Shown here: positions 1 through 8,255 of the stretch, piece after piece
How the letters are laid out: every line of letters starts with the position of its first letter
Numbering within the stretch: position 1 is the first letter of the stretch
NCBI RefSeq assembly: GCF_029894125.1
Contig: NZ_JARXYZ010000005.1
Coordinates: forward strand, 62,001 to 126,000
Origin: Kitasatospora sp. MAA19
GTDB lineage: Bacteria > Actinomycetota > Actinomycetes > Streptomycetales > Streptomycetaceae
Reading direction: 5' to 3'
Length of the DNA stretch: 64,000 nt
Notes under the pieces: generated by a model
The model's database searches: none
The model's input: the letters and a program-made list of their open reading frames with translations, nothing else
Told to the model about the DNA's origin: nothing
Position numbers and translations under genes: made by a program

Positions 1-2
1 AG

Positions 3-170
3 CTCTTCTGGCGGTACCGCGATCATGCGGCAGCCCTTCTTGATGCCCACTGGAACCGCGTGCTGAACGTCGCGGAACGCCTGGCCGTCTCCGGATACCT
101 GACTGGCGACGAGGCCGCCCTGTATGCAAACCTGCCCAACCCACCAGAGCCTGGCCCAGCGTCCGGCTGA
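3..170 (+). CDS. C-terminal fragment of a host protein (5' end outside window)
   Basis: An open frame enters from the left edge and stops at the TGA at 168-170, giving about 55 C-terminal residues. The segment LLDAHWNRVLNVAERLAVSG followed by LTGDE resembles the tail of FtsH-like/M41-type metallopeptidase proteins, where an alanine- and leucine-rich helix precedes 'LxGDE', but too little is present to be sure. It converges with the oxidoreductase on the other strand, whose stop lies only 35 bp away, so it is ordinary host sequence outside the prophage. Confidence 0.5.
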   Translation, partial: LFWRYRDHAAALLDAHWNRVLNVAERLAVSGYLTGDEAALYANLPNPPEPGPASG

Positions 171-204
171 CGTACGGGTCGTCAGCCGGACAGGACCGGT
201 CCGA

Positions 205-1230
205 CTACTCCGGAAGCTCGATCAGCATCTTGCCGACGTTGTCGCCGCTGAGCAGGCCGAGGAAGGCGTCCACCGCGCTGTCGATGCCCTGAGTCACCGT
301 CTCGCGGTACTTCAGCTCACCCGAGCGCACCCACGCGGAGACCTCCTTGACGAACTTCGGCTGGAGGTCGTAGTGGTCGCCGACGAGCAGTCCCTCCATG
401 CGGAAGCGCTTGGCGATGATCTGCGCCAGGTTGCGTGGGGCCGGGGTGGGCTCGGTGGCGTTGTACTGCGAGATCATGCCGCACACTGCGATGCGCCCAT
501 GCAGGTTGATCGAGCCGATTGCCGCTTCGAGGTGCTCGCCGCCCACGTTGTCGAAGTACACGTCGATGCCGTCGGGAGCCGCCGCCTGAAGCTGCTCGGC
601 GACCGGGCCGTTCTTGTAGTTGAAGGCGGCGTCGAAGCCGTACTCCTCCACGAGGAGCTTGACCTTCTCGTCGGAGCCGGCGGAGCCGATCACTCGCGCC
701 GCGCCCTTCAGCTTGGCGATCTGGCCGACGATGCCACCCACGGCGCCGGCTGCGCCGGACACGAACACCACGTCGCCGGCCTTGATCTCCGCGATCCGCG
801 TCAGACCCGCGTAGGCGGTCAGACCCGGCATGCCCAGCACACCCAGGTAGGTGGAGAGCGGCGCGGCGTTCGGGTCCACCTTGACGGACGTCTTGGCGTC
901 GAACGTGGCGTACTCACGCCAGCCGTAGAAATGCAGGACGTAGTCACCCTCGGCGAAGCCCTCGGCCTGCGAGGCGACGACCTGGCCGACCGCCCCACCC
1001 AGCATCGGCTTGTCCAGTTCGTACGGTTCTGCGTACGACTTGCGCGCTGACATCCTGCCCCTCATGTAGGGATCGACCGAGAGGTAGGCGTTGCGGACCA
1101 GGATCTCGCCCGGACCCGGGGTCTGGACCGGGGCCTCGACCAGGGCGAAGTCGGTCGGCGTTGGCCAGCCCTGGGGTCGGGCGGCGAGGTGCCATTCACG
1201 GGCGGTGGCGGGTGTGGCCTGTTCTGCCAT
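205..1230 (-). CDS. NADP-dependent medium-chain oxidoreductase (prophage integration target, reconstituted)
   Basis: A 341-residue zinc-independent medium-chain dehydrogenase/reductase of the CurA/leukotriene-B4-dehydrogenase type, reducing alpha,beta-unsaturated carbonyls with NADPH. The middle has GMPGLTAYAGL and the nucleotide-binding loop SGAAGAVGGIVGQ; length and order are normal for the family. It is a hybrid: codons from about 60 onward are host sequence, while codons 1-60 and the upstream region appear to come from the prophage, because a second copy of the same 5' end lies at 52658-52840 beside the divergent MarR gene. The two 60-residue N-termini differ at only three positions. It begins at ATG 1230 behind an AGGAGTG-like site (reverse strand: cactAAGGAGTGCTCCC). 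Confidence 0.93.
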   Translation of the reverse strand: MAEQATPATAREWHLAARPQGWPTPTDFALVEAPVQTPGPGEILVRNAYLSVDPYMRGRMSARKSYAEPYELDKPMLGGAVGQVVASQAEGFAEGDYVLHFYGWREYATFDAKTSVKVDPNAAPLSTYLGVLGMPGLTAYAGLTRIAEIKAGDVVFVSGAAGAVGGIVGQIAKLKGAARVIGSAGSDEKVKLLVEEYGFDAAFNYKNGPVAEQLQAAAPDGIDVYFDNVGGEHLEAAIGSINLHGRIAVCGMISQYNATEPTPAPRNLAQIIAKRFRMEGLLVGDHYDLQPKFVKEVSAWVRSGELKYRETVTQGIDSAVDAFLGLLSGDNVGKMLIELPE

Positions 1231-1300
1231 GGGAGCACTCCTTAGTGGTTCTGATACATGAAAGGTTGAGCCGATGAATCAATCCTGCACATGAAAGGTT
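1050..1300. repeat. Left end repeat (attL side): phage-carried copy of target-gene 5' end
   Basis: About 250 bp that align without gaps to 52660-52910 with scattered substitutions. It covers codons 60 to 1 of the oxidoreductase, its ribosome-binding site and two copies of ACATGAAAGGTT. It is slightly less GC-rich than the right copy, which fits a phage origin with the right copy native to the host. Left of 1050 the two sequences diverge abruptly. Confidence 0.8.
1256..1300. promoter_or_regulatory. Putative MarR operator repeats carried by the phage
   Basis: ACATGAAAGGTT occurs at 1256-1267 and 1289-1300, spaced 33 bp start to start. The same pair with the same spacing lies at 52866 and 52899, next to the divergent MarR gene. 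Conservation of the operator pair suggests that the reconstituted oxidoreductase stays under MarR control after integration. Binding is inferred, not shown. Confidence 0.6.
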
Positions 1301-1387
1301 AAGCCAGTCAAGCTTTCGTTGCACCCTACATGGAGGTCGGAATGATGGGGTGTTGACACAACATGACTGCTGGGGCAAGCTACGGGC

Positions 1388-2902
1388 ATGCCAGAAGATC
1401 AACTACGTCGAGTCCTGCTTGCAAAGCGCATCTCCGACGACAAGGGGGAGACGTCAGAGTCGGTCGCAGACCAGGACAGGAAGCTCCGCGCCCGAGCCCA
1501 TGAGGAGGGCGCCATCATTGCGGGCCATCCCGAAGACCTAAGCGTCTCCGGTGATGTCGACCCGTTTCATCGACCGAAGCTCGGCCCCTGGCTACAGGAG
1601 CACAACTTGGATCGGTGGGATGAGCTCTGGGTTACGACTCAGGACCGGCTAAGCCGCAGTGAGCCTCACGTGATGGCCCTGGTCTTCGAGGTGTTGAAGT
1701 GGGGCAAGCTCATAGTCGTCCTGGATGATCCCGAGTTCACTCGACAGATGCAGACCCCCGAGGGTCGGGCAATCTTGCATGTCAAGAGTCTGGGTCCGCA
1801 CAAGGAGTTGGAGCGGATCAAACAGCGAGTGCAGGACTCACACGATCGACGCCGCTACACGACCAGGTGGCCCGGCGGGATCGCGCCGTTCGGCTACAAG
1901 ATCGTCCATCGGTTCGAGGAGGGACGCACGGCTGCCTTCCTGGAGCTTGAAGAGACGGCCGTAGCAGAGCTGCACCAGATGCGTTCCCAAATGATCAACG
2001 ATCGGAAGGTGACCTTCTCGAAGATTGCTCAACGGCTCAACACGGAAGGTGTCCTGACAGCTCGCGATCGTGCACGGGTAGCAAAGGGCAAGCCCGTGAA
2101 GGCCCGCGGCGGCGAGCCTGGCACCCGCGAACAGTGGTCGGAGACATCCATTCGGCTTCTTCTCACAGACGAGGCCTGCTTGGGCTACAAGAAGTACCGT
2201 AAGGAGGTCATACATGACGCCCAAGGCAACCCCATTGTGATGGCGCCGGCCATCTTCACCCAAGAGGAGTGGTCGACACTCCAAGCCGCCGTAGGCCGGC
2301 GTCGGAACACCACCGAGAGACGGGTTAACGCCACCGCGCCCATGTACGGGGTTGCGTACTGCGAGAACTGCGAGTCAAAGGCCGTTCACAAGGTGACCCA
2401 CAAGACAACCAAGGCCGGAGGCGAGACCCAGTACCGCTACTACCAGTGCGGCGCCTGGCCGAAGGAGAAGCGGTGCCGGGGCTACACCTGTCGAGCTGAG
2501 ATCGTCGAAGAGATGGTCGAGATCCACTTCCTCCAGCAGTACGGTCACACAGAGGTTACGAAGAGAGTCTGGATGCCCGGCAGTGACTCCAGCCAGGAGC
2601 TTGCCGAGGTCATCAAGCGCACGGATCGTCTTCGGCGTCAGGACGAAGAGGGCGACTGGGACAAGGACCGTGCGGGGTACCGGAGCCGGATGGACGGCTA
2701 CAAGGCACGGAGAACTCACCTTGAAGCCATGCCCCATGTCCCAGCAGGGTGGGTTGAACAGGGGCAGGGACTGACCTACCTAGAGCAGTGGTCCCAGCTT
2801 GACCAGGACGGCAGGCGGCAACAGTTGATTGACTCCGGCTTCCGGATGTTGATCGGCCAGCAGACCGTTCGACTCGCCAAGGCCCCACTGCCTCAGGCCT
2901 AG
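1388..2902 (+). CDS. int: Large serine recombinase (phage integrase)
   Basis: 504 residues. The N-terminal resolvase domain shows LLAKRIS with the likely nucleophile at Ser16 and the conserved TQDRLSRS. It is followed by a recombinase domain (GGIAPFGYKI), a zinc ribbon (CENC near 314 and YYQCG...KRCRG) and a charged C-terminal coiled coil. This architecture is that of phiC31/Bxb1-type integrases, which act alone on short attP/attB sites. It lies immediately inside the left att repeat, as usual. TTGACA at 1353-1358 may be its -35 box; the ribosome-binding site is weak. No recombination directionality factor could be recognised. Confidence 0.95.
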   Translation: MPEDQLRRVLLAKRISDDKGETSESVADQDRKLRARAHEEGAIIAGHPEDLSVSGDVDPFHRPKLGPWLQEHNLDRWDELWVTTQDRLSRSEPHVMALVFEVLKWGKLIVVLDDPEFTRQMQTPEGRAILHVKSLGPHKELERIKQRVQDSHDRRRYTTRWPGGIAPFGYKIVHRFEEGRTAAFLELEETAVAELHQMRSQMINDRKVTFSKIAQRLNTEGVLTARDRARVAKGKPVKARGGEPGTREQWSETSIRLLLTDEACLGYKKYRKEVIHDAQGNPIVMAPAIFTQEEWSTLQAAVGRRRNTTERRVNATAPMYGVAYCENCESKAVHKVTHKTTKAGGETQYRYYQCGAWPKEKRCRGYTCRAEIVEEMVEIHFLQQYGHTEVTKRVWMPGSDSSQELAEVIKRTDRLRRQDEEGDWDKDRAGYRSRMDGYKARRTHLEAMPHVPAGWVEQGQGLTYLEQWSQLDQDGRRQQLIDSGFRMLIGQQTVRLAKAPLPQA

Positions 2903-2914
2903 AACGCAAGATGG

Positions 2915-2949
2915 CGGACCCTCGCAGGCCAATTGCGAGGGTCCGCCTT
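2915..2949 (+). terminator. Terminator after integrase
   Basis: Perfect 14-bp stem (2915-2928 with 2936-2949) and a 7-nt loop, 12 bp after the integrase stop, followed by TTACTTGTT. Confidence 0.85.
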
Positions 2950-3137
2950 ACTTGTTACTACCAAAGTACTACTTGTGACGCGACTTATGCCGGTTCGGCA
3001 GTCCAGCCGGGACCGGAGGCTCAGGAAGGGCCCCAAGGGCCCTGGAGCGGCCCAGGGGCTGCCCAGGGCCACCGAGGAGCCGATCGCCCCCTCTGGGGGC
3101 CCCTACGGCGCAGGACTGAATATCCCCGTCTCTGCTG

Positions 3138-3383
3138 TCAGTCCTCGTCTTCTGTTGCCGCCTCGGTCTCCCCCACCATCTCCAGCTCCCAGTAGCCGGC
3201 CGCCATGGCCTGAGCCAGGTCGTGAGGCACGCCGCTGCTGACAGCCCGGGTGTAGATCATCCCTGTGACTTCGGCCAGCTCCAGAACCTCCTTGGCCCGC
3301 TTTAGGCGCAGGGCTTCGGCGAACCGGTCCTCAATATCGCCCAGAAGCTCGTCGAAGCCGTCGGTCTCGGTGTTCTCACTCAT
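3138..3383 (-). CDS. Hypothetical phage protein, 81 aa
   Basis: Acidic helical protein starting MSENTETDGFDELLGDIEDR. The start at 3383 is preferred over an upstream in-frame one because GTGGGGGAC precedes it and it overlaps the stop of the zinc-ribbon gene by four bases (ATGA). It is the last gene of the leftward early operon. No family recognised. Confidence 0.7.
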   Translation of the reverse strand: MSENTETDGFDELLGDIEDRFAEALRLKRAKEVLELAEVTGMIYTRAVSSGVPHDLAQAMAAGYWELEMVGETEAATEDED

Positions 3384-3523
3384 TCGCAGTCCCCCACTCC
3401 GTTGTTCTCCGCACACAGCCAGCACAGGCCGGTTTCGGCGTCGTCCAGGTCATAGAGCCCCGACGCCTCGTAGTTCTGACACCACTCGCAGTCCTCCACC
3501 TCCAGGTCTGTTTCCTCGGTCAG
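3380..3523 (-). CDS. Small zinc-ribbon-like protein, 47 aa, CTG start
   Basis: Encodes MTEETDLEVEDCEWCQNYE and, after a linker, CWLCAEN: two CxxC knuckles typical of phage zinc-ribbon mini-proteins. No ATG, GTG or TTG fits the frame upstream; a CTG at 3523 overlaps the polymerase stop (CTGA) and lies 6 nt after AAGGGAG, so CTG is the best start. An internal GTG at 3499 would leave 39 residues with both knuckles but lacks a clear ribosome-binding site. Stop and next start overlap (ATGA), indicating translational coupling. Confidence 0.65.
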   Translation of the reverse strand: MTEETDLEVEDCEWCQNYEASGLYDLDDAETGLCWLCAENNGVGDCE

Positions 3524-5316
3524 TGCTTGCTCCCTTCCTTGTCGAGCACGCTCCCCCAACTCCTCTCTCCGATCTCGCCGTCTGCCGGCACTCGGACTCC
3601 GCGGACGGTGAATCCCATGATTTTGGCGGCCTTCTTGGTCAGCTCCTCGGCCCGCTCCTTGGGGAATGAGAAAACGATCTCGTCATGAATTACGAGGCGA
3701 ATCCAGGGAGTGAACCCGGCCTTGTGCAGCTCCAGAATTCCCCTGACGGTGATATCCCGACTCCCGCTTTGGACGTAGTAGTTCTGGGCCGCGTACGCCC
3801 TTCCCCGGTCGACCGGCAGCTTCCGCCCAGTAGCGGTGAGAATGTGCCCGTTCTTCTGTGCCTGCTTGGATAGCTTGTCGGCCAGCTCCCCAACACGGAC
3901 ATAAGTCGAGTTGAAGGCGTCGAGGGTCCTCTTAGCCACCTCCAACGTGACGCCGGCCTGCTGAGCTAGGGCCTTGGGGCCTCCCCCGAACACGGTCAGG
4001 AAGTTCGCCATCTTGCCGATCTTCCGGGGTACCTCAGCAGCGTCCGCGGTGATCTGGTGCAAGTCCTTGTCGTGAAGGAATGCATCAATCATGACCGGAT
4101 CTCCGGACTCTGCCGCCAGAAATCGAAGCTCCATATTTGCGTAGTCGACCGAGACCGTGACGTGTCCTTCTTCCGCAAGGAACATATGCCGTACGTATCC
4201 GTCCCCGGCAGGGAATGTCTGTGCCGCAATACTCCCGGAAATTGACATCCGGGCCGTCCTGGCCCCGACGGAATTGACCGACGCGTGCACCCGACCCTTT
4301 GAGTCCATCCCCTTGAGGGCGTTCTCAAACCAGGTTGCCCTCCACTTCCCGGCCTTCGAGGCCTTCTTGACTGCCTCGGCCAGTGGATGCGCGATCCCGT
4401 CCAGGACTTCCGCGTCCATGGCCAGGTTCCCCTTGGCGGTCCGCTTCGTCAACTTGACGCCGAACCCAGTGAATGCGTCGATAAGCTGCTGGTTCGAGTT
4501 GACGTTCTCGACTCCGAAGCCCCGAGCAACCTCCTTCCATTTCTCCTCTTCGGCCAGCAGTTCCGCTATTCGAGCCCTGGCATATGCCTCGTCTACCAGA
4601 TATCCGGTTCGTTCCATCAGAGCCATGACGAAGGCGAGCCGGTGTTCCCAGCTGAAAAGTCCCTTGCGCTTAGACCGCAGAGGAATCAACGGGTAGAGAA
4701 CGTGAAACAGTCGATAGGCAAGCACAGGGTCCATACCTGCATAAAGCAAATACTCTTCATCGAAGGTCCAGACCCGAGACCAAATCTCCTCCTTCTTGAC
4801 CCGATAGCGTTTGGATATTTGGGTCATCGAGCCCTTGACCTCAGTGGCCAGCTCTGCGGAGATGTAGTGCTTGGTCAGCTCCTCCAGTTTCAGGCCCGGC
4901 CCTTGCTCCTTGACGGCCCGAGGATCCACAAGGTGGGCTGAGATCTTGGTGCACAGCAGTTTCGGCGAGAGCTCTTCAAGGGTGACCCCGAACGCGACCT
5001 CGGCCACGTGTGCATCAAAATTGGCGTTATGAGCGATGACCCGGTGAGCCTGCCGAAGGGCCCAGGCAGCGGCCTCGGCGAACTCCGGGTCAATCTCAAC
5101 CGGCAGAACCCAGCTCTCCGTTGCGTTGCCGAACTGGGCGAGCCGGCATCGGAAGTCTCGATCCCAGTTCCACCAGTCCAAATTGGTCGTTTCGGTGTCG
5201 TACCCCAGGACCGGATTTTCTCGAACCCAGTCGATGAAATCCCAGAGATCCATCAGGGTCTCGGCAACGTTTATTCGGACCGTCTGCCGTTTGATACGGT
5301 AGGTGATTATCTGAAT
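3520..5316 (-). CDS. DNA polymerase I-like phage polymerase (ATT start proposed)
   Basis: Family A polymerase of about 598 aa with proofreading. Exo motifs: YDTETT, HNANFDAHVA and YAGMDPVLAYRL. Polymerase motifs: SVDYANMELRFLA (A), RKIGKMANFLTVFGG (B, with Phe in place of the usual Tyr) and VIHDEIVFSF (C). It replicates the phage genome together with the primase and DnaB-like ATPase. The first ATG (5253) removes an N-terminus resembling that of L5-type polymerases (IxIxxYRI...TVRINVAETLMDLWDF). In frame, an ATT at 5316 lies 6 nt after TAGGAGA with no other start codon between it and the upstream stop, so ATT is proposed. Exo and polymerase function is certain; the start is not. Confidence 0.93.
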   Translation of the reverse strand: MQIITYRIKRQTVRINVAETLMDLWDFIDWVRENPVLGYDTETTNLDWWNWDRDFRCRLAQFGNATESWVLPVEIDPEFAEAAAWALRQAHRVIAHNANFDAHVAEVAFGVTLEELSPKLLCTKISAHLVDPRAVKEQGPGLKLEELTKHYISAELATEVKGSMTQISKRYRVKKEEIWSRVWTFDEEYLLYAGMDPVLAYRLFHVLYPLIPLRSKRKGLFSWEHRLAFVMALMERTGYLVDEAYARARIAELLAEEEKWKEVARGFGVENVNSNQQLIDAFTGFGVKLTKRTAKGNLAMDAEVLDGIAHPLAEAVKKASKAGKWRATWFENALKGMDSKGRVHASVNSVGARTARMSISGSIAAQTFPAGDGYVRHMFLAEEGHVTVSVDYANMELRFLAAESGDPVMIDAFLHDKDLHQITADAAEVPRKIGKMANFLTVFGGGPKALAQQAGVTLEVAKRTLDAFNSTYVRVGELADKLSKQAQKNGHILTATGRKLPVDRGRAYAAQNYYVQSGSRDITVRGILELHKAGFTPWIRLVIHDEIVFSFPKERAEELTKKAAKIMGFTVRGVRVPADGEIGERSWGSVLDKEGSKH

Positions 5317-5325
5317 GGGTGTCTC

Positions 5326-5505
5326 CTAGGTTGGTTCCTCCTCGCAGGAGTGCAGTTCGCTTGCATTGATCAAGTCGGCCAGGGTCACGGAATTGTCTTC
5401 ACAGCAGAAGCACCCACCTTCCCCAGCAAGGCCGTCACAGGGCGTGTGGACGATCACCACGCCGCCGTTGTCCAGGCCCTCCACTACGTACTCCTCAGCG
5501 ACCAT
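5326..5505 (-). CDS. Hypothetical phage protein, 59 aa, cysteine-containing
   Basis: Starts MVAEEYVVEGLDNGGVVI and has the cluster GGCFCCEDN in its middle, possibly metal binding. GGAG lies 8 nt before the ATG. It follows directly on the stop of the upstream membrane protein (TGAATG) and ends ten bases before the proposed polymerase start. No family recognised. Confidence 0.65.
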   Translation of the reverse strand: MVAEEYVVEGLDNGGVVIVHTPCDGLAGEGGCFCCEDNSVTLADLINASELHSCEEEPT

Positions 5506-5664
5506 TCAGCGCTCCAGGAGGCAGCGAGTCGGCATGTCGCCGACGCGGGACCAGGACCACAGCGAGCAGGGCGCTTCGGCCCAGACCCAGAGCGAGGACA
5601 TGAGTAGTGCCAGGACGGCCACGGTGGCGGCAAAGGCCTTAAGCAAGAGGCTCCTTAGGGGCAT
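5506..5664 (-). CDS. Small membrane protein, up to 52 aa
   Basis: One hydrophobic helix (LLLKAFAATVAVLALLMSSL) followed by a short Trp-rich tail. The ATG at 5664 has no ribosome-binding site; a TTG eight codons... further in (LLKAF) lies behind AAGGAG and may be the true start. It is directly adjacent to the next gene. Function unknown; small single-pass proteins are common in phage early regions. Confidence 0.5.
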   Translation of the reverse strand: MPLRSLLLKAFAATVAVLALLMSSLWVWAEAPCSLWSWSRVGDMPTRCLLER

Positions 5665-5670
5665 AGAAGA

Positions 5671-5696
5671 GGGGGCCGGGTAGAGACCCGGCCCCC
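5671..5696 (-). terminator. Hairpin terminator within early operon
   Basis: Perfect 11-bp GC stem (5671-5681 with 5686-5696) and AGAG loop, just after the leftward gene ending at 5721. It probably attenuates transcription into the polymerase genes. Confidence 0.7.
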
Positions 5697-5720
5697 GAGG
5701 TCACGGGGGAATCCCTCTTC

Positions 5721-6266
5721 CTACTTGGCCTTGAACGAGCCATCCGGCTGCTTCCACAGCGGCTCGCACTGTGCACCCTTCGGCTGGGCCTGGCAGAACA
5801 TTGCCGACCAGGAACCCTTGTCGACCAGCTTCCGGCCGTGCTCGCACTGGTCGTCGTCCAGGCCGGCCGACGTCTTGCTGACCACCCGGCCGCCCTCGAA
5901 CCGCTTCGGGCCCGTAGAGGGAGAACCGCCTCCGCCCTTGTACTGGTCGCGGGTGTACTGAGCCGCCTTCGAGGTGAGATCGATCAGGCCGACAGCCTTA
6001 AGTGCGGTCAGCAGCTCGGCACCGCGCTCCGCGGTCTCCTGGGCGGTGTGGCCCCACACGGTAGGAGTCAGCCACTCGGCCTGAAACTCGGAGCTGGCCT
6101 TGAGGGTGAATCCGATTTTGAACGGCGCGGGGTCGGCAACGAACTGGGCAGTGGTCAGGTTCTGGGTCACAGGCGCCTCCTGGGCGTTGGGGATGTGGGA
6201 GTTTGAGGCCGGGGACGATGGCTCGTCCCACGGGCTTCGCTCTTCGAACGGGTCGGGGTAGGTCAC
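5721..6266 (-). CDS. Phage protein of the replication region, possible ssDNA-binding role
   Basis: 181 residues. A disordered Pro/Ser-rich N-terminus precedes a middle alpha/beta segment (FKIGFTLKASSEFQAEWLTP...), a Gly-rich linker and a C-terminal cysteine/histidine cluster (CEHGRKLVDKGSWSAMFC...CEPLW). The C-terminal cluster is seen in actinophage proteins encoded beside the DNA polymerase; a single-strand-binding role is an inference from position only. Confidence 0.7.
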   Translation of the reverse strand: MTYPDPFEERSPWDEPSSPASNSHIPNAQEAPVTQNLTTAQFVADPAPFKIGFTLKASSEFQAEWLTPTVWGHTAQETAERGAELLTALKAVGLIDLTSKAAQYTRDQYKGGGGSPSTGPKRFEGGRVVSKTSAGLDDDQCEHGRKLVDKGSWSAMFCQAQPKGAQCEPLWKQPDGSFKAK

Positions 6267-6273
6267 GGGTCTC

Positions 6274-6489
6274 CTAGAACGGGGCCGGGGTGGAGTACTC
6301 GGCTTCGCACAGCATTCGGTTCAGGGCCCGGACGTCCTCGGGCGCGAGAAGTACCTCCAGGACCCCGTTCAGGCTGGAGATCATGAGGTAGGTGTGACTG
6401 TCTGGCCGGTTGTCATAGATCACCTGAGCTGTCAGGGTGTCGTCCCCGGCGATCGTCCGGCTGTAGTGCTTGCGGGTCTCAGTCGTCAA
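6274..6489 (-). CDS. Hypothetical phage protein, 71 aa
   Basis: Mixed alpha/beta small protein beginning MTTETRKHYSRTIAGDD. It overlaps the upstream sigma-like gene by four bases (GTTGA region), so it is translationally coupled. No family recognised. Confidence 0.65.
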   Translation of the reverse strand: MTTETRKHYSRTIAGDDTLTAQVIYDNRPDSHTYLMISSLNGVLEVLLAPEDVRALNRMLCEAEYSTPAPF

Positions 6490-7049
6490 CAGGTGGCCCT
6501 CGCCTTGCTGCGGATGTGGGCGTTCATTGCGGTCGCCAGGGCGTCTACTGCGCGCTGGGCCGTCTTGGCCTCACCTGGCGAGCCCGGCGGTAGGCCGTAA
6601 ATGTAGGTTCGGGCAACGGCATCGCGGTATTCGGGCTTAAGCTTTCGCAGCCCAGTCGTGGCGTCAATTCGTGCACTCGTGATGTTGTCTGAAATCCGGC
6701 ACCGGCTTAGATCGTCCTTCCTGCCGATCATCTCGCCAAGCTCCTCATCGGTGTATATGAAAGACTTGAGTGTGGCTCTAACCTCATCCGGGGTATAGAA
6801 GTACTGGCCGTCCGCAAGGTCCTTTTGCTGCTGCTCTCGGGACGCGTAGGACTTCGCGGCCCGCCACGCCACCTGACGCAGGAAATCAAAGTCGCTGGCC
6901 AGCTTCTCCAGGTGACTCCGCTGTTCCATCATGTGAAGCATAATTTCTTGGTGGACGTCGTCCAGCTCGACCACGGGCCACTTTCGGGACAGCTCGCCGG
7001 CCACCTTTCGGGAGATCTCGTTGACCTTCTCCCAGTCCATTTCTGCCAC
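6486..7049 (-). CDS. Sigma-factor-like DNA-binding protein
   Basis: 187 residues. DDVHQEIMLHMMEQ near the N-terminus resembles sigma-70 region 2, and LKPEYRDAVARTYIYG near 145 resembles a region-4-type helix, with an alanine-rich C-terminal helix. It lacks a clean region 4 recognition helix, so it may be an anti-termination or sigma-like regulator rather than a full sigma factor. It overlaps its neighbours on both sides, indicating tight coupling in the early operon. Confidence 0.65.
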   Translation of the reverse strand: MAEMDWEKVNEISRKVAGELSRKWPVVELDDVHQEIMLHMMEQRSHLEKLASDFDFLRQVAWRAAKSYASREQQQKDLADGQYFYTPDEVRATLKSFIYTDEELGEMIGRKDDLSRCRISDNITSARIDATTGLRKLKPEYRDAVARTYIYGLPPGSPGEAKTAQRAVDALATAMNAHIRSKARATC

Positions 7050-7864
7050 TAGGCAGCCTCCCCTCCCTTTCGTGGTGCGAACTTCCCGCCCACTCGCTTG
7101 ATTTCCCCATACCGCTCGCCCTCCACAACAAAGGACCCATCCCGCTCCACTGGGATGGCGTGCGGGGTGGCCCCGTACTTTCCGGCATAGAGGATCCCAA
7201 ACCCCGACTGCCAGTTTGCAGGGCCGTTCTTCAAATACCCCGCCTGCCTCACGTCCATGAGGTGACCGACTTCAAATCCGTAGATCGTGGTCAGTCGCCC
7301 GTTGTGGCCGGTAGTGTGAGGCGAAATGGCGAGCCGGTGAGTGTGACCCATGATCACGCTCGTGCCGGCCTTCACGGCCTTGAGCCTGGCTGTGGCTCCC
7401 GGGACCTGGCTCATTCCGGGAGATTCGTGTCCGTGGATTGCCACCCATCCGGGAGCAACCGGATAGTACGGATCAACCTTCTCTACCCCGAATGACTGGA
7501 AGTCAAGCAGATTCTCGAACCTGTAGAACTGATCCTCTGCCGCCAACGCCGGCGCCCTACTCGCCAGATACTTCCGCGGCCTCTCGTCGTGGTTCCCTTC
7601 GAGCACCTTTACCGGGCCGTCGTAGACGTCTCGCAGAGGGTCGAGGAACACCCGCTTCGCGTACTCGGAGTCCCGAATCACGTTGCCTTCGAACTCGGCC
7701 TTGGTCCCTGCGCTCCATCGAGACGGGGCCGGGTAGTCCACGAGGTCACCAATTTGCAGGACCTCGTCAGGCTGGTACTCGCCGACGAAGTCGATCACGT
7801 TTCGAAGAGCCCGCTTGGACTCAAATGGGATCTGCGTGTCAGAGATTACTACGATTCGCCGCAA
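7049..7864 (-). CDS. Calcineurin-like metallophosphoesterase
   Basis: About 271 residues with the five metal-site motifs: SDTQIPF, GDLVDYP, GNHDER, HGHES and GHTHR. The family hydrolyses phosphoesters with two metal ions; phage members often act on DNA ends or nucleotides. A TTG start at 7864 is chosen because AGGAGG lies 4-5 nt upstream and the protein then begins directly at the first beta strand (LRRIVVISD). It overlaps the upstream DUF3310 gene by 16 nt. Confidence 0.9.
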   Translation of the reverse strand: MRRIVVISDTQIPFESKRALRNVIDFVGEYQPDEVLQIGDLVDYPAPSRWSAGTKAEFEGNVIRDSEYAKRVFLDPLRDVYDGPVKVLEGNHDERPRKYLASRAPALAAEDQFYRFENLLDFQSFGVEKVDPYYPVAPGWVAIHGHESPGMSQVPGATARLKAVKAGTSVIMGHTHRLAISPHTTGHNGRLTTIYGFEVGHLMDVRQAGYLKNGPANWQSGFGILYAGKYGATPHAIPVERDGSFVVEGERYGEIKRVGGKFAPRKGGEAA

Positions 7865-8073
7865 GCAGCCTCCTCCTTTTCTAGCTCTCGAATTGCATAG
7901 TCGAGGTACCACCGGGCCTTCCGGAGGTCTTCCAGCTTGTTTCCCTTTCGCCCCGCTCGCAGAACGTACTTAACGACGTTGCCGAGCAGAAAGCCCAGGT
8001 GCTTCGTGATCTCGATGACCTCAATGGGCAGCCACGTGTAGTGGCCCGGGTGATTAACCGGGTCGTTACTCAC
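7849..8073 (-). CDS. DUF3310 family protein
   Basis: 74 residues matching the DUF3310 pattern: VNHPGHYT, PIEVIEIT, GFLLGNVVKYVLRAGRKG, LEDLRKARWYLD. Members are common in tailed phages near nucleotide-metabolism genes, with unproven function. It starts at GTG 8073, overlapping the upstream stop (GTGA). Confidence 0.9.
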   Translation of the reverse strand: MSNDPVNHPGHYTWLPIEVIEITKHLGFLLGNVVKYVLRAGRKGNKLEDLRKARWYLDYAIRELEKEEAACGES

Positions 8074-8255
8074 TCAGCCTCTAGTTCGTCATCCGCGTAG
8101 AAGAACGGCATCTGTTCCGGGTCGTCGTCCAACAGAACGGCAGTGAATGGGAGGTATGCCGCGTAGACCGGTAGGTGAATCTTTCCCAGCCACCCCTTAG
8201 TCTCATCGTCCGAGATCACACGCACTCGGGTGCCTTCGCTCCACTTACTGATCAA
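8070..8255 (-). CDS. Hypothetical small phage protein, 61 aa
   Basis: An SH3/KOW-like small beta protein (GTRVRVISDDETKGWLGKI) with an acidic tail. TTG at 8255 is the likely start, overlapping the end of the primase C-terminal gene. The longer frame reading back to 8429 is only read-through of the primase region. Confidence 0.6.
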   Translation of the reverse strand: MISKWSEGTRVRVISDDETKGWLGKIHLPVYAAYLPFTAVLLDDDPEQMPFFYADDELEAE

